NCBI GenBank assembly: GCA_023419375.1
Contig: JAEZYD010000052.1
Location: forward strand, 3,376-67,375
Source of the DNA: Pseudomonadota bacterium
GTDB taxonomy: Bacteria; Desulfobacterota; Desulfovibrionia; Desulfovibrionales; Desulfovibrionaceae
Reading direction: 5' to 3'
Length of the DNA stretch: 64,000 bases
Shown here: positions 33,748 to 42,907 of the stretch, in pieces
How the letters are laid out: the number at the start of each line of letters is the position of its first letter
Position numbering within the stretch: the stretch's first letter is position 1
Made by a program: the position numbers and the translations under genes
Notes under the pieces: model-generated
Told to the model about the DNA's origin: nothing
The model's input: the letters and a program-made list of their open reading frames with translations, nothing else
Database searches by the model: none

Positions 33748-35805
33748 TCAGTGGAGCTTGAGCCACTTGGCGAGTTTATTGCGCAGGGTAGTCATGCTGA
33801 AGGGCTTGCCGATGTGGTCGTTCATACCCGCGTTGATGATTTCGGCGATATTGTCAGGCAGGGTCGCGGCGGTGAGGGCAATGATGGGCAGGGCTTTTTG
33901 CTCGTCATTTTCCGGCAGCAAGTTCCGCAGTTCGCGTGTGGCGGTCAGGCCGTCCATAACGGGCATGTTAACGTCCATCAGCACAATATCATATGGGGTT
34001 TCCATGGCCATGCGCAGGGCTTCCTTGCCGTTGGGCGCAACATCGCATTCAAAGCCCAGCTGGCGCAGCATGGCGCGCAATACTTCCACGTTGATTTCGT
34101 TGTCTTCCGCCACCAGAAGGCTGCACTCAGCCGCACCGTCCAGCGGCTCTGCCGTGGCGGCGGCCTGCTCCGGCGGGCAATATATATTGCGGGCAGCTGT
34201 GCAGGGAATGCTCAGGTGGAAGGTGGAACCCTTGCCCAGTTCGCTCTCGCACCATAGCGAGCCGTGCATGAGCTCCGCAATGCGCTTGCAGATGCTCAGC
34301 CCGAGGCCCGTGCCGCCGAAGCGGCGGCTGATGCTCGCATTGGCCTGGGTATAGGGATCAAAAAGGTGCTGCTGGTATTCTCGGCTGATGCCCATGCCCG
34401 TATCGGCAATTCTGAAGTGCAGGCTGTCTTTGTCGCCAGAAAGCTCGCGGTCAATTCGCAGGGTTATACGCCCCTCGGCGGTGAATTTGACGGCATTGTT
34501 CATGAGGTTGAGCAAAACCTGCTTGAGGCGCAGGCTGTCGCCCCAGAGTTTCAGCGGCACATCGTCGCCAAGCTTGCATTCATACTCAAGCCCCTTCTGC
34601 TCAATGGGGAAGCGCAGCGAGGTGTGGACGAATTCAAGCACGTCTTCCAGCGGATAGTTGGCGTCTTCCAGCACCATCTTGTTGGCTTCGATTTTGGAAA
34701 GATCCAGAATGTCGTTGATGATGGCCAGCAGGTTTGTAGCGGAAGTGCGGATTTTCTGCAGATAGTTTTTCTGCTCGTCGCTGGGATTGGATTGCAGGGC
34801 CAGATGGGTGAGGCCAATGATGCCGTTCATGGGCGTGCGGATTTCATGGCTCATGTGCGCCAGAAACTCGCTTTTGGCCTGCGAGGCCACCACGGCATCC
34901 TGCTTTTCGTGCTGGGTTTGCAGCAGATCAGTCACATCGCGCGAAATGCTGAGGCGGACTGTTTTGTCGTTGTCCCACTTGATGGCTTTGTCCACCACCG
35001 TATAGGTGCGCCTGGTGGTCTTGTTTTCATACGTCCACTGATAGGGCTCGCTGGATGCGGCAATAATGGCATTGGTGCAAAAGGGACAGGGCGTCTCCCG
35101 CCCCATGAACCTTTTGTAGCAGATGTTGGACAACGTGCCGTCTTTGCGCGGGTATGTTTCTTCAACACTGTTGTTGACAAAAAGAATCTTGTACGTCTCC
35201 ATATCCACAATGCAGACAGGATCAGTGAAGGCGTCAAGAATATCGTGCAGTTGTCTGTGCTTGCGCTGCAACTGTCCGTAAAGACGAAAATGCGTCAGCG
35301 TAATGGCAAGGATGCTGCCCAAAAGGTAACAGAGGCTGGAGTCTTCTATGGACCATTGGCCGCGATAGCGGTGCCGCAAAAGGCAGATGCCGCCAAAAAG
35401 CTGGCCATCGTGGGCGATGGGCACACAGATTGCCGATTTGATTCCACGGGAGAGAAACAGGGCTTTTTGCGGGCCTTCGGGCATGGCCGAGGTATCGGCA
35501 ACGCACAGGCTTTTGCCTTCCTCAAACACGCTCAGCACCGGCGACATGTCATTGAGCGTTGCCGCCGGCATATCTGCCGTGGCACTGCGAATGCTCGACC
35601 GCCAGACTACAGGGGCAGACCACTGCTCATCGTCGAATTCCACAAGAGACACCTGCTCACAGTGCAAGGATTCGCCAATACTGGCCATGGCTGCTCTGAG
35701 AAAAGGCTCTTTGCTGACGTGCAGAAGGGCTGAACTTGATATTTCCAATGCCAGCACCAGGGGATTGGCTAGATTGCCCTGATGCGGCTGTTGTGCGTCT
35801 GACAT
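33748..35805 (-). CDS. Hybrid sensor histidine kinase (GAF-PAS-HK-receiver)
   Basis: 685 residues from ATG 35805; a TTG four codons earlier is possible. Order: GAF-like sensor (about 20-175), PAS (about 190-300) with a Cys pair in PCPFC, HisKA with the phospho-His in MSHEIRTPMNG near residue 320, HATPase (NNAVKFT, DTGMGIS, GGTGLGLSI), and a C-terminal receiver (VLMDVNMPVMDG, with the phospho-Asp; Lys in IGKPF). No membrane helix is seen, so it senses a cytoplasmic signal. No output regulator is adjacent. Confidence 0.92.
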   Translation of the reverse strand: MSDAQQPHQGNLANPLVLALEISSSALLHVSKEPFLRAAMASIGESLHCEQVSLVEFDDEQWSAPVVWRSSIRSATADMPAATLNDMSPVLSVFEEGKSLCVADTSAMPEGPQKALFLSRGIKSAICVPIAHDGQLFGGICLLRHRYRGQWSIEDSSLCYLLGSILAITLTHFRLYGQLQRKHRQLHDILDAFTDPVCIVDMETYKILFVNNSVEETYPRKDGTLSNICYKRFMGRETPCPFCTNAIIAASSEPYQWTYENKTTRRTYTVVDKAIKWDNDKTVRLSISRDVTDLLQTQHEKQDAVVASQAKSEFLAHMSHEIRTPMNGIIGLTHLALQSNPSDEQKNYLQKIRTSATNLLAIINDILDLSKIEANKMVLEDANYPLEDVLEFVHTSLRFPIEQKGLEYECKLGDDVPLKLWGDSLRLKQVLLNLMNNAVKFTAEGRITLRIDRELSGDKDSLHFRIADTGMGISREYQQHLFDPYTQANASISRRFGGTGLGLSICKRIAELMHGSLWCESELGKGSTFHLSIPCTAARNIYCPPEQAAATAEPLDGAAECSLLVAEDNEINVEVLRAMLRQLGFECDVAPNGKEALRMAMETPYDIVLMDVNMPVMDGLTATRELRNLLPENDEQKALPIIALTAATLPDNIAEIINAGMNDHIGKPFSMTTLRNKLAKWLKLH

Positions 35806-35944
35806 GTTTTGTTTCAACGGATGCTTTTGGTCTGAAAATTTAAAGATAGCCTATACGCGAATACCGCGAATTGTGTCAAGAAATGGCAAATTAGGTGAAA
35901 AACTCATGGAACTTGAGTGGATAGACAGTATCTGGCTGTAGTAG

Positions 35945-37519
35945 TTACTGCCACAGCCTTGCGAGGTGCAGCGCAAGGGCCTGTTCATCCTTCTGATCCT
36001 GAGTGCGCATGCTTGTCAAAAATTCCTGGGCCTGGGCGCACAAAGATTTCAGCGAACCTTGGTTATCCACAACTGTGTTGCAGGCGGCCATCTTGCGGTC
36101 TTGCGTCCATTGCCAGCCTTCAATAGCTTCCAGCTTGTCTTGCGACCAGCCGCGATTGGCTTCTATGCGCTGTGCACGCAGGGGCATGGCGCAACGCACC
36201 CCGACAATGTGCGGTTCTGGCGAAAAGCTGTTTTGCCAGCCTGTTTCAAAATACAGAGGCACCTCGGCCACGGCCAGCGGCACTCCCAGCGATTCCTGCT
36301 GTATCCAGAATGTTTCCAGCGCCTTGTGCGTCAGACTGTGCACCATGCTTTCCACCTCGCGGCGCAGCACGGGGTTGGCGCGCATGGCCTCAAGCAGTGC
36401 GGTTTTATCCACTGCGCCTGCTGAAGTGAGCAGGGCGCTGCCGCCGATCTGCCCGATCCATTGCGCAGCCTCCCCTCGGGGGGCGTACAGGGCGGCAACC
36501 GTGGCATCGGCGCTGAACACAGGCACGGCCATATCGGCGAGGCATTGGGAAAAGGCAGATTTGCCGCTGCCGGGATTGCCCGTTACCACCACGCGGCGCA
36601 TGCGGCGGCAGCCCTGAAGTGCAGCCATGAGCATGTCGTCCGGCGGCGGGCAGGCAAAATTCATAAGATTGCCTGTGGCCGGGTGGATAAAGCTGATGCG
36701 CCATGCGTGCAGCATCTGGCGCGGGGCGAGGGCCTGCACGGCCTTGGGCGCATAGAGCCTGTCGCCAAGCAGGGGATGCCCAAGGTGGGTCATGTGCACG
36801 CGTATCTGATGCGTGCGCCCGGTGTGGATGCGCACGGCAAGCAAGGAGAAGCGCTTGTCCGGAGCTGTCCACAGGGTTTTCCACTCCGTATGGGCTGCGC
36901 GCCCGCCGCGCGATTCCGGCACAACGGCCATCTTCACCTTGGCTGTGGGGTGGCGGCCAATGGGTTCGCGGCATTCACCCGCTGCGGGCGGCCTGCCGCT
37001 CACAAGGGCCAGATATTCCTTGTGGACTTCCCTCTGGGCAAAGGCCTCGCTGAGTACAAGACGATCCTGCTCTGTCAGGGCCACCAGCAGGATGCCGCTC
37101 GTGTCCTTGTCCAGCCGGTGCACTATGCCTGGGCGCTGGCCTTCGATCCTGCCCAGTTGCGGGAACCGCCCCAGCAGGCGTTGCACCAGGGTCTGCTCCG
37201 GGCAGGAAGGGCAGGGGTGCACCGTGAGGCCCGCAGGCTTGTTGCACACCACCATGTGTTCGTCCTGCCAGAGTAGCTCAAGGTGGCCTTCCTCCGCCTG
37301 CAAGGTCGTGGAGGTCTCCGGCAGGCGTAGCGTGATTGTCTGCCCGGCCCGCATTTTAGCATTTACGCGGGTTTCCGGCAGGCCGTCCACCTGGCAGTGC
37401 CCGGCCTGAACAGCTTTTTGCAACGCTGCCCGCGACATCTCGGGGGCAGCCTGATGCAGCACGCGATCCAGTCGCTGCCCCGCATCCTCGCCTGTTGTAG
37501 TATGGCGCAGCTCTGTCAC
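35945..37519 (-). CDS. Fusion of RluD-type pseudouridine synthase and dephospho-CoA kinase
   Basis: 524 residues. Residues 1 to about 305 are an RluA/RluD family synthase: S4 RNA-binding domain (RLDRVLHQAAPEMSRAALQ), catalytic Asp137 in HRLDKDTSG, and HQIRVHMTHLGHPLLGD. Residues about 308-524 are CoaE: P-loop GNPGSGKS at about 314-321, FSADATVAALY, VAEVPLYFETGW, the last step of CoA synthesis. The frame is continuous. The gene overlaps the stop of the upstream NlpC gene by four bases. No separate coaE is seen here. Confidence 0.92.
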   Translation of the reverse strand: MTELRHTTTGEDAGQRLDRVLHQAAPEMSRAALQKAVQAGHCQVDGLPETRVNAKMRAGQTITLRLPETSTTLQAEEGHLELLWQDEHMVVCNKPAGLTVHPCPSCPEQTLVQRLLGRFPQLGRIEGQRPGIVHRLDKDTSGILLVALTEQDRLVLSEAFAQREVHKEYLALVSGRPPAAGECREPIGRHPTAKVKMAVVPESRGGRAAHTEWKTLWTAPDKRFSLLAVRIHTGRTHQIRVHMTHLGHPLLGDRLYAPKAVQALAPRQMLHAWRISFIHPATGNLMNFACPPPDDMLMAALQGCRRMRRVVVTGNPGSGKSAFSQCLADMAVPVFSADATVAALYAPRGEAAQWIGQIGGSALLTSAGAVDKTALLEAMRANPVLRREVESMVHSLTHKALETFWIQQESLGVPLAVAEVPLYFETGWQNSFSPEPHIVGVRCAMPLRAQRIEANRGWSQDKLEAIEGWQWTQDRKMAACNTVVDNQGSLKSLCAQAQEFLTSMRTQDQKDEQALALHLARLWQ

Positions 37520-38901
37520 TGAAGGGTATCCGCCGGAGTACTCAACGTGCGGAGCCTGTCGGCAAACGTCGTTGTACGGTATAGGTTTTTCAGCTCGGCT
37601 CCGGGGGTGATGGAAGTGACAACGGCCCTGCCGATAACAAAACGGCCATCGGTGTCGCTGCCCTCAACCGTGCGCACGCCCCATACATTGTGGAAAATGG
37701 CGGGCCGGCCATTATACTTGCCCACATACAGCATGATATGCCCGCGCATGCCCACAAGGCTGAGGAAGGGAACGCCGTTGCGCAGAATCTGTTCTTCTTT
37801 TTCCGCGGTGGTCATGCCTTCAAGCATGTTGACCGCGCCGGTGCGCGCCTGTGCCACGGAGTTGCGCGGCAGCCAGATGCCAAAGGGCGTGAACAGCTCG
37901 CGCGTGAGGGCAGAGCAATCCCTGTCGCCAAACATGCCGCCCCAGCCGTAGGGCTGGCCAATCATGAAGTTGCCCACCTTGGCCACATTGCCAGGGGTCA
38001 TGCGCAGGGGCCACGGAACGGCGTCTGCTGTGGTGAGCGACACCGGGGTCAGTTGAGCCATGCCGTCGGCGCCGCGTATGGGGGCAAGCAGTTCGATTGC
38101 TGCCTGGCCGCCGGAACCGGCGTCTGCAGGCGAAGAGTATCCGCCGCGCATGGGCAGCAATGCGCCGATGTTGGCAAGTATGGAACCCGCAGGCGTGACA
38201 AGGTTCACCCGGTCGCGCACCAGGGCCGCAAACGTGCTGTTGCGGTACATGTATTTGAATTCAGGGCTGACAGGGGCCAGATCTTCGTCCGCCACCCAGC
38301 CGCCAGCCACGGGGCATTCCACATAGTGCCAGCGGCCATCGCGGCTTGTGTGCGCGATAAGTACCGGCGTGCCCACGGGCAACAGGGAATACTGAAAATA
38401 ATCAAAGGGATTGGACTTGGGATTTGGCGTGGGTTCGGAAAAACGCGCCTCATTGGTGGGCAGTTCGCGCAGGTTCGCGTTGCGCACGGTTATGGCCGCC
38501 TGGCTGCGCGAGGGGTAGGAACCCAGAGCCGCGTTGGCGCTCATGGCATCCCATTCCGACTGCGTCCAGCGTACATCGCCAATTTTGTAGCCGCGCGCCT
38601 TGTTGAACAGTACAGCTACATCACGCTTGCGGATGGAGGTCTTGGTCATTTCCCACGGGCCAAAGGTGATGCGCATAAATCTGGCCGCCTGGTTGGCCTG
38701 CTCGGCAGGAGAAACAAGAAGTTTGTCTTCTCCTGCGGCCTTGGCGTACACATCCAGATTCTGCGGGTATCGCCGGAGGTCTTCCAGGGTTCCCATCCAC
38801 GTGGGCATGTCGCCATCGCGCGTGGGAATAACCTTGCCGCCGCATGCGGCCAACAAGGCAAAACAGGCGATAAGCAGGGGAAGGTGAAGACGAGATTTCA
38901 T
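37516..38901 (-). CDS. SH3/NlpC-P60 lipoprotein, peptidoglycan gamma-D-Glu endopeptidase type
   Basis: 461 residues from ATG 38901 (AAGGAG upstream). Signal peptide with lipobox LLAAC. An N-terminal helical segment, then two SH3b domains (ITVRNANLRELPTNEARF; RDGRWHYVECPVAGGWVADEDL) and a C-terminal NlpC/P60 peptidase with catalytic Cys in GDRDCSALTRELF, His in GHIMLYVGKYNG and a polar residue in FHNVWGV. It resembles the Desulfovibrio vulgaris enzyme of known structure with the same order. It probably cleaves cell-wall peptides after insertion in the inner leaflet of the outer membrane. Confidence 0.9.
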   Translation of the reverse strand: MKSRLHLPLLIACFALLAACGGKVIPTRDGDMPTWMGTLEDLRRYPQNLDVYAKAAGEDKLLVSPAEQANQAARFMRITFGPWEMTKTSIRKRDVAVLFNKARGYKIGDVRWTQSEWDAMSANAALGSYPSRSQAAITVRNANLRELPTNEARFSEPTPNPKSNPFDYFQYSLLPVGTPVLIAHTSRDGRWHYVECPVAGGWVADEDLAPVSPEFKYMYRNSTFAALVRDRVNLVTPAGSILANIGALLPMRGGYSSPADAGSGGQAAIELLAPIRGADGMAQLTPVSLTTADAVPWPLRMTPGNVAKVGNFMIGQPYGWGGMFGDRDCSALTRELFTPFGIWLPRNSVAQARTGAVNMLEGMTTAEKEEQILRNGVPFLSLVGMRGHIMLYVGKYNGRPAIFHNVWGVRTVEGSDTDGRFVIGRAVVTSITPGAELKNLYRTTTFADRLRTLSTPADTLQ

Positions 38902-39012
38902 GAGGGCTGCTCCTTCCTTCAAATTTGCGCCGCCGCAAGCGGCAACTCCATACCTAGCACCTTGAACGCAGGTACGGCAACGGCTGATTTTACTGCCCTG
39001 TGTATGAACTGC

Positions 39013-39041
39013 TTGACAAATAAGGCTTGAGAGCCTTATTT
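39013..39041 (+). promoter_or_regulatory. tRNA-Glu promoter overlapped by a perfect inverted repeat
   Basis: TTGACA (39013-39018), 17 bases, TTATTT (39036-39041), 11 bases before the tRNA. The spacer and -10 lie in a perfect inverted repeat: AAATAAGGCT (39018-39027), loop TGAG, AGCCTTATTT (39032-39041). Confidence 0.65.
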
Positions 39042-39052
39042 AACTCCTCGTT

Positions 39053-39128
39053 GTCACCATCGTCTATCCGGTTAGGACGGCGGCCTCTCAAGCCGTTAAG
39101 ACGGGTTCAAATCCCGTTGGTGACGCCA
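39053..39128 (+). tRNA. tRNA-Glu, anticodon CTC
   Basis: 76 bases including an encoded CCA. Acceptor stem GTCACCA pairs with TGGTGAC, discriminator G. Anticodon loop CTCTCAA gives anticodon CTC, reading GAG. The T arm is CGGGTTCAAATCCCG. The gene stands alone with its own promoter and terminator, and marks the start of the AT-richer surface-glycan locus. Confidence 0.96.
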
Positions 39129-39133
39129 AATTC

Positions 39134-39171
39134 AAAGGCGCTTGCAGTTTGTAGCTGTAAGCGCCTTTTTT
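39134..39171 (+). terminator. Terminator after tRNA-Glu
   Basis: AAAGGCGCTTGCAG pairs with CTGTAAGCGCCTTT around a seven-base loop (one mismatch), followed by a T run. Confidence 0.85.
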
Positions 39172-39879
39172 GTATGTAAAAATCTCCCCGCTAGTGGGTT
39201 CTGCACCAAAGACGGGGGCAAGCCCCTTCAACGGTGAGTTTTTTCGAGCTGGCTATGCCCATGCGATATGCATTAGCGACTGTCTTGTAGGAAATGCCTG
39301 CACTGTATTATTTGAAGATGTTGTGCTTGTGTAAGTGTGTAGTTGTTGTAACTGTTTATTGTTTAAAAAAATATAAAAGTAATATGGAAGTGCTGACTTT
39401 GTTGTTTGTGGAATTTCGTAAATGTATGATGCTTTTTGATGAGTTTAGAAATGTGAAATTGCATTTAATAGTAAATGGACAGTGCCATATTTTGCATCAG
39501 CATCGCAGGTAAACGTTCTTGTCAGTTTGCCTGGCTTAACACATGGGGGGGTATGGCTCACAAATTTTTTATTGAACACCGCGTAAGCCCATTAAAAATT
39601 TCAAAATGGCTTTCACTTTTTTCTTTTTCCCTTTGGTCGGAGAATAAAGTGTGCCACCTTTGCTTGGCATGCCCATCCTTTTCAGGGGACGCTTGATCTC
39701 AAGTTTGAGGTTGAGTCCCAAAAGGGGGACACCTCTTGCAATGGCATGCCCACCTCAATTTCCATTTGAAAGAATGCGACTTTAGTTTTACCCATATGTA
39801 TGAGGGGCTATTAGCTGGTTCTGAAAATATTCAGGAATTTTTTTGTAAGAAATGACAGAACTTATATAATAGTTTTTTT
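39172..39879. other. AT-rich intergenic region after tRNA-Glu, no supported gene
   Basis: About 700 bases, clearly lower in GC than the genes to the left. Short open frames (39294-39512, 39475-39696) have low-complexity, Leu/Val/Lys-rich translations and no family match that I can recognise. The octamer GGCATGCC occurs twice near 39668 and 39743 in similar contexts, a possible trace of a decayed mobile element. No integrase is present. Confidence 0.45.
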
Positions 39880-41208
39880 ATGAAAGAATTTTTTTTGGCG
39901 GCACCTTATTGCAGGCTAACTCCCGCTCACTATGAAACAGTACGCTTTTTGTTGCCCGATATTTATCCTTGTAGTGTGAGTGTTCAGCCCACTATTGCGC
40001 ACTGCATTTGTGCGGCGCTTCCCGGCGGTCCACAGCAGCAACTACAATATCTTGTCAGTCAGACCTGCGCTGACGTCAATCACCTGTGCATAAACGAGGA
40101 CTTGTACCCACATATGCTGGGAGACTCCAGCGCGGAACTTGAGAGGGCGGGGTTGTCTGTTCACCGTCGCAATGAGGCCGCAACTCAAATTTTTTGGGAA
40201 TCACTCACACCGCAGCGGGCTGGTTTGGCTGCTTTTTTACCACCGGACAAGAGAGTGCGGCATTTGGTGGCTGAGCTGGGTGGGCTGTTTTTGGCTTTGC
40301 GCCCCCGGTTGCTCCTTAGCTGGCACCCTGTGGGCATACCCCCTCTGGATGCAGCGTTGTGGGCAGCTTTGTTAGTGGGGGTGCCGCGTATTCTGGTGCG
40401 CTTCAATTCTATCTCGCCTCTATCCGGGGCAGATGCATCGCGCATGCCGTCATGGCTTACGGATCAGGCGCGTTTTCTGGTACGGGAGGAACGGGTGCAT
40501 TTATGCGCCAATGCCCATGCCGGCGCCAAAAGCATCGTACAGTGGCTTGATTTGGATGATAAAAAAATATCTATCATTCCAAATGGTTTTGATTCATGTC
40601 GGGCCACTTGCACCGCTGCGGAACAAGCATGTTTCCGAGCCGAGCATGGCATTCCAGCAGAAGCCCCCCTGCTGGCAGGAGTTTTCCGTCTAAATGAAGG
40701 GAAGAACATAGAGGATTTTTTTCGTATTGCACAAAATCTTGCGGCCCGTATTCCTGATCTTTACATACTCCACGCTGGTGGTGGCCCGGAGTCCTGCCGG
40801 TTTCATGAGCTGTTGAGGGCATCGGGATTAACAGAAAAAACACGGCATCTGGGGCCTGTTGGGCCGGGTACAGTGGATAGCATATTATCATGTGCGGATG
40901 TTTTGCTCGGCACCTCGGTGCAGGAGGGGCTTTCCAACGTGTGGCTGGAGGCCATGTTCCATGGCGCTGTCCCAGTGGTGGCAGATGCTGGGGATGCCTT
41001 GCGTGTCATCACCCATGGGAAATGTGGTTTTGTGCATGCACAGGGTGACGTGGCCGGGATGGCGGAATCCTTGTACATTCTTCTTACCAACGCTCCCGTA
41101 CGTGCGCGCATGGCAGAGGCGGGACGGCAGCGCATCGTGCAAAACTACTCCCTCGCGACCTACGTTGCAACAATGCAACGGAAGATAAGAGAGAGCATGG
41201 GGTGCTAA
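39880..41208 (+). CDS. GT4 family glycosyltransferase
   Basis: 442 residues, GT-B fold. The C-terminal half is typical: GVFRLNEGKNIEDFF, LHAGGGPESCRF, GPVGPGTVDSILSCADVLLGTSVQEGLSNVWLEAM with the EX7E pair. The N-terminal half diverges and no close relative comes to mind. No good ribosome site precedes the ATG. It opens the plus-strand arm of the glycan locus and lacks the FD-WY C-terminal module of the other GT4 proteins here. Confidence 0.85.
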   Translation: MKEFFLAAPYCRLTPAHYETVRFLLPDIYPCSVSVQPTIAHCICAALPGGPQQQLQYLVSQTCADVNHLCINEDLYPHMLGDSSAELERAGLSVHRRNEAATQIFWESLTPQRAGLAAFLPPDKRVRHLVAELGGLFLALRPRLLLSWHPVGIPPLDAALWAALLVGVPRILVRFNSISPLSGADASRMPSWLTDQARFLVREERVHLCANAHAGAKSIVQWLDLDDKKISIIPNGFDSCRATCTAAEQACFRAEHGIPAEAPLLAGVFRLNEGKNIEDFFRIAQNLAARIPDLYILHAGGGPESCRFHELLRASGLTEKTRHLGPVGPGTVDSILSCADVLLGTSVQEGLSNVWLEAMFHGAVPVVADAGDALRVITHGKCGFVHAQGDVAGMAESLYILLTNAPVRARMAEAGRQRIVQNYSLATYVATMQRKIRESMGC

Positions 41209-41256
41209 TGCAGAATGGTGCAAAATTTGCAAAACATTTTTGAAAGGAGTTTTGAT

Positions 41257-41478
41257 ATGCCCAAAGTAATACCCGTATGTCGTAGAATGTCCTTTCTTCC
41301 GTTGGTTATGGGAATGTTTTTTGCTCTGATTTTTTGCCTTCCTGAGGAGGCTCACGCAGGTTATCTTGACCCAGGTTCCGGTAGTGTTCTGGTGCAGGGA
41401 CTCATTGCCGTGCTGGCCTTTTGGGGGCGTGTCGTGCAACGGATAAAGGCTTTTTTCGGCTTCGGAACCAAGCCGTAA
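41257..41478 (+). CDS. Small exported/membrane protein with DPGSGS motif
   Basis: 73 residues from ATG 41257, preceded by GGAG; a frame from 41215 lacks one. A signal-like hydrophobic stretch (about residues 9-32) ends in AHAG, then comes GYLDPGSGSVLVQG and a second hydrophobic, basic-ended helix. Small proteins with a YLDPGSGS segment are familiar to me from exopolysaccharide loci but have no assigned function. It lies 48 bases after a glycosyltransferase and 31 before a methyltransferase, so co-transcription is likely. Confidence 0.65.
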   Translation: MPKVIPVCRRMSFLPLVMGMFFALIFCLPEEAHAGYLDPGSGSVLVQGLIAVLAFWGRVVQRIKAFFGFGTKP

Positions 41479-41509
41479 CCTAATCGGTCGGGACACATCA
41501 GAGGACAGT

Positions 41510-42907
41510 ATGTTTGTAAATGTGCCGGGTTCCTTTCGTGATCCGTCGGGTCGGGTTTTTGACGCTGGCGATACTGTGCTGCGTACCATACAGCCCTGTT
41601 ACCGGGAACACTGGGAACAGGCCACGGAGAGCGGCTTACTCTCGCAGCTGGTGGAAAAGGGATTTTTGTTGGAATTCAAGGAAGTCCCGCCAGTGGAAGG
41701 GGCCTGGAAATGCGTACAAGCGGTAAAGCTGCCCTTCATTTCCTATCCTTATGAATGGTCTTTTCCTCAATTGCGTGATGCGGCCCTCTTGACGTTGGAA
41801 ATCCAACGTTGCGCTCTTAACTGCGGCATGACTCTGAAAGATGCCTCGGCCTACAACGTGCAGTTCCGTGGTAGTCGCCCGGTGTTCATTGATTTGCTTT
41901 CCTTTGAAAAGCGTCCAGACCTAGCGCCTTGGCAGGCGTACCGCCAGTTCTGTATGCATTTTCTTGCACCGCTGGCATTGCAAAGTTTTGAGCCTCGCCT
42001 TTCGCGTTTGAGTGCGCAATGGATTAACGGTATTCCGCTGGATGTGGCATGGGGCATGCTACCCGCCAGAGCGAAATTTTCAGTCGGATTGCAAATGCAT
42101 GTCCACCTGCACGCCAAGGCAGAAAAACGCTTTGAGGATGGGCGCGTGGCCGCCCTCCGCACCCGTGAGGTTCGCGTCAGTACCCGGCAGCTGCTAGATG
42201 TGGTGGAATCTCTGGAGCGTACCATCAAGGCTCTGCCCTATGCCCAAATGGGGGGCGAATGGTCGGAATACTACTCCGACACAAACTATAGTAAGGCCGG
42301 TGCTGCGCATAAGGAGCGCCTTGTGGCAGAAGCGGCACGTAGCTTTGCCGGGTGCCTGGCCCACGATTTTGGTGCCAATACCGGGCGCTATAGCCGTTTG
42401 CTGGCGCCACATTTTGACGCGGTATTGGCTTCTGATTTGGATGCTGTAGCCGTGGCGCGGCATTATACGGCTCTGGCTTCCACGCCAGAAGACAGGCTGT
42501 CTTCTGTTCTTCCGCTGGTAGTAGATTTGGCAAATCCTTCACCGGCCATTGGTTGGGCCTGCCTGGAGCGGCAGAGCTTTGTGCAGCGCGGCTCTGCGGA
42601 TATGGTGATCGCGCTGGCCTTAACGCACCACCTCTTTTTCGCCAGTGGCATCCCGTGGGCAGAGCAGGCGGCCTTTTTTGCCTCTCTGCTTAAGCCAGGC
42701 GGAGGATTGGCGGTGGAGTTTGTACCCCGTGGCGACAGTCAGGTTGAACGGTTGTTGGCGGCACGTGACGATGTTTTTACCGATTATACGCTGGAAGACT
42801 TCCGAGCGAACTTTGGAGTTTTTTTTCAGGAGAAAGCGTCCTACCGTATCATGGACTCGCAACGCGTGCTGCTGATACTGACCACAAAAAAGCAAGATGA
42901 ATCATGA
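41510..42907 (+). CDS. Class I SAM-dependent methyltransferase with N-terminal accessory domain
   Basis: 465 residues. Residues about 280-450 form a Rossmann methyltransferase with the SAM motif HDFGANTGRYSRLLA, a following acidic SDLDAVAV and LALTHHLFF. The first 270 residues contain FISYPYEWSFPQLRDAALLTLE and KDASAYNVQF, like the kinase-like N-terminal part found in some methyltransferases of polysaccharide loci. It overlaps the next gene by four bases (ATGA), so the two are translationally coupled. Confidence 0.82.
   Translation: MFVNVPGSFRDPSGRVFDAGDTVLRTIQPCYREHWEQATESGLLSQLVEKGFLLEFKEVPPVEGAWKCVQAVKLPFISYPYEWSFPQLRDAALLTLEIQRCALNCGMTLKDASAYNVQFRGSRPVFIDLLSFEKRPDLAPWQAYRQFCMHFLAPLALQSFEPRLSRLSAQWINGIPLDVAWGMLPARAKFSVGLQMHVHLHAKAEKRFEDGRVAALRTREVRVSTRQLLDVVESLERTIKALPYAQMGGEWSEYYSDTNYSKAGAAHKERLVAEAARSFAGCLAHDFGANTGRYSRLLAPHFDAVLASDLDAVAVARHYTALASTPEDRLSSVLPLVVDLANPSPAIGWACLERQSFVQRGSADMVIALALTHHLFFASGIPWAEQAAFFASLLKPGGGLAVEFVPRGDSQVERLLAARDDVFTDYTLEDFRANFGVFFQEKASYRIMDSQRVLLILTTKKQDES

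Noticed and set aside
34264..35733. Long plus-strand open frame of 489 codons
   Set aside because: It lies antisense to the hybrid histidine kinase, whose motifs are complete; composition reflects the GC-rich third codon position of the real gene.
37690..39030. Plus-strand open frame of 446 codons
   Set aside because: Antisense to the SH3/NlpC lipoprotein gene; no ribosome site and no motif.
39640..39760. Insertion-sequence remnant suggested by repeated GGCATGCC
   Set aside because: No transposase motif or terminal inverted repeat could be read; too weak to list as a mobile element.
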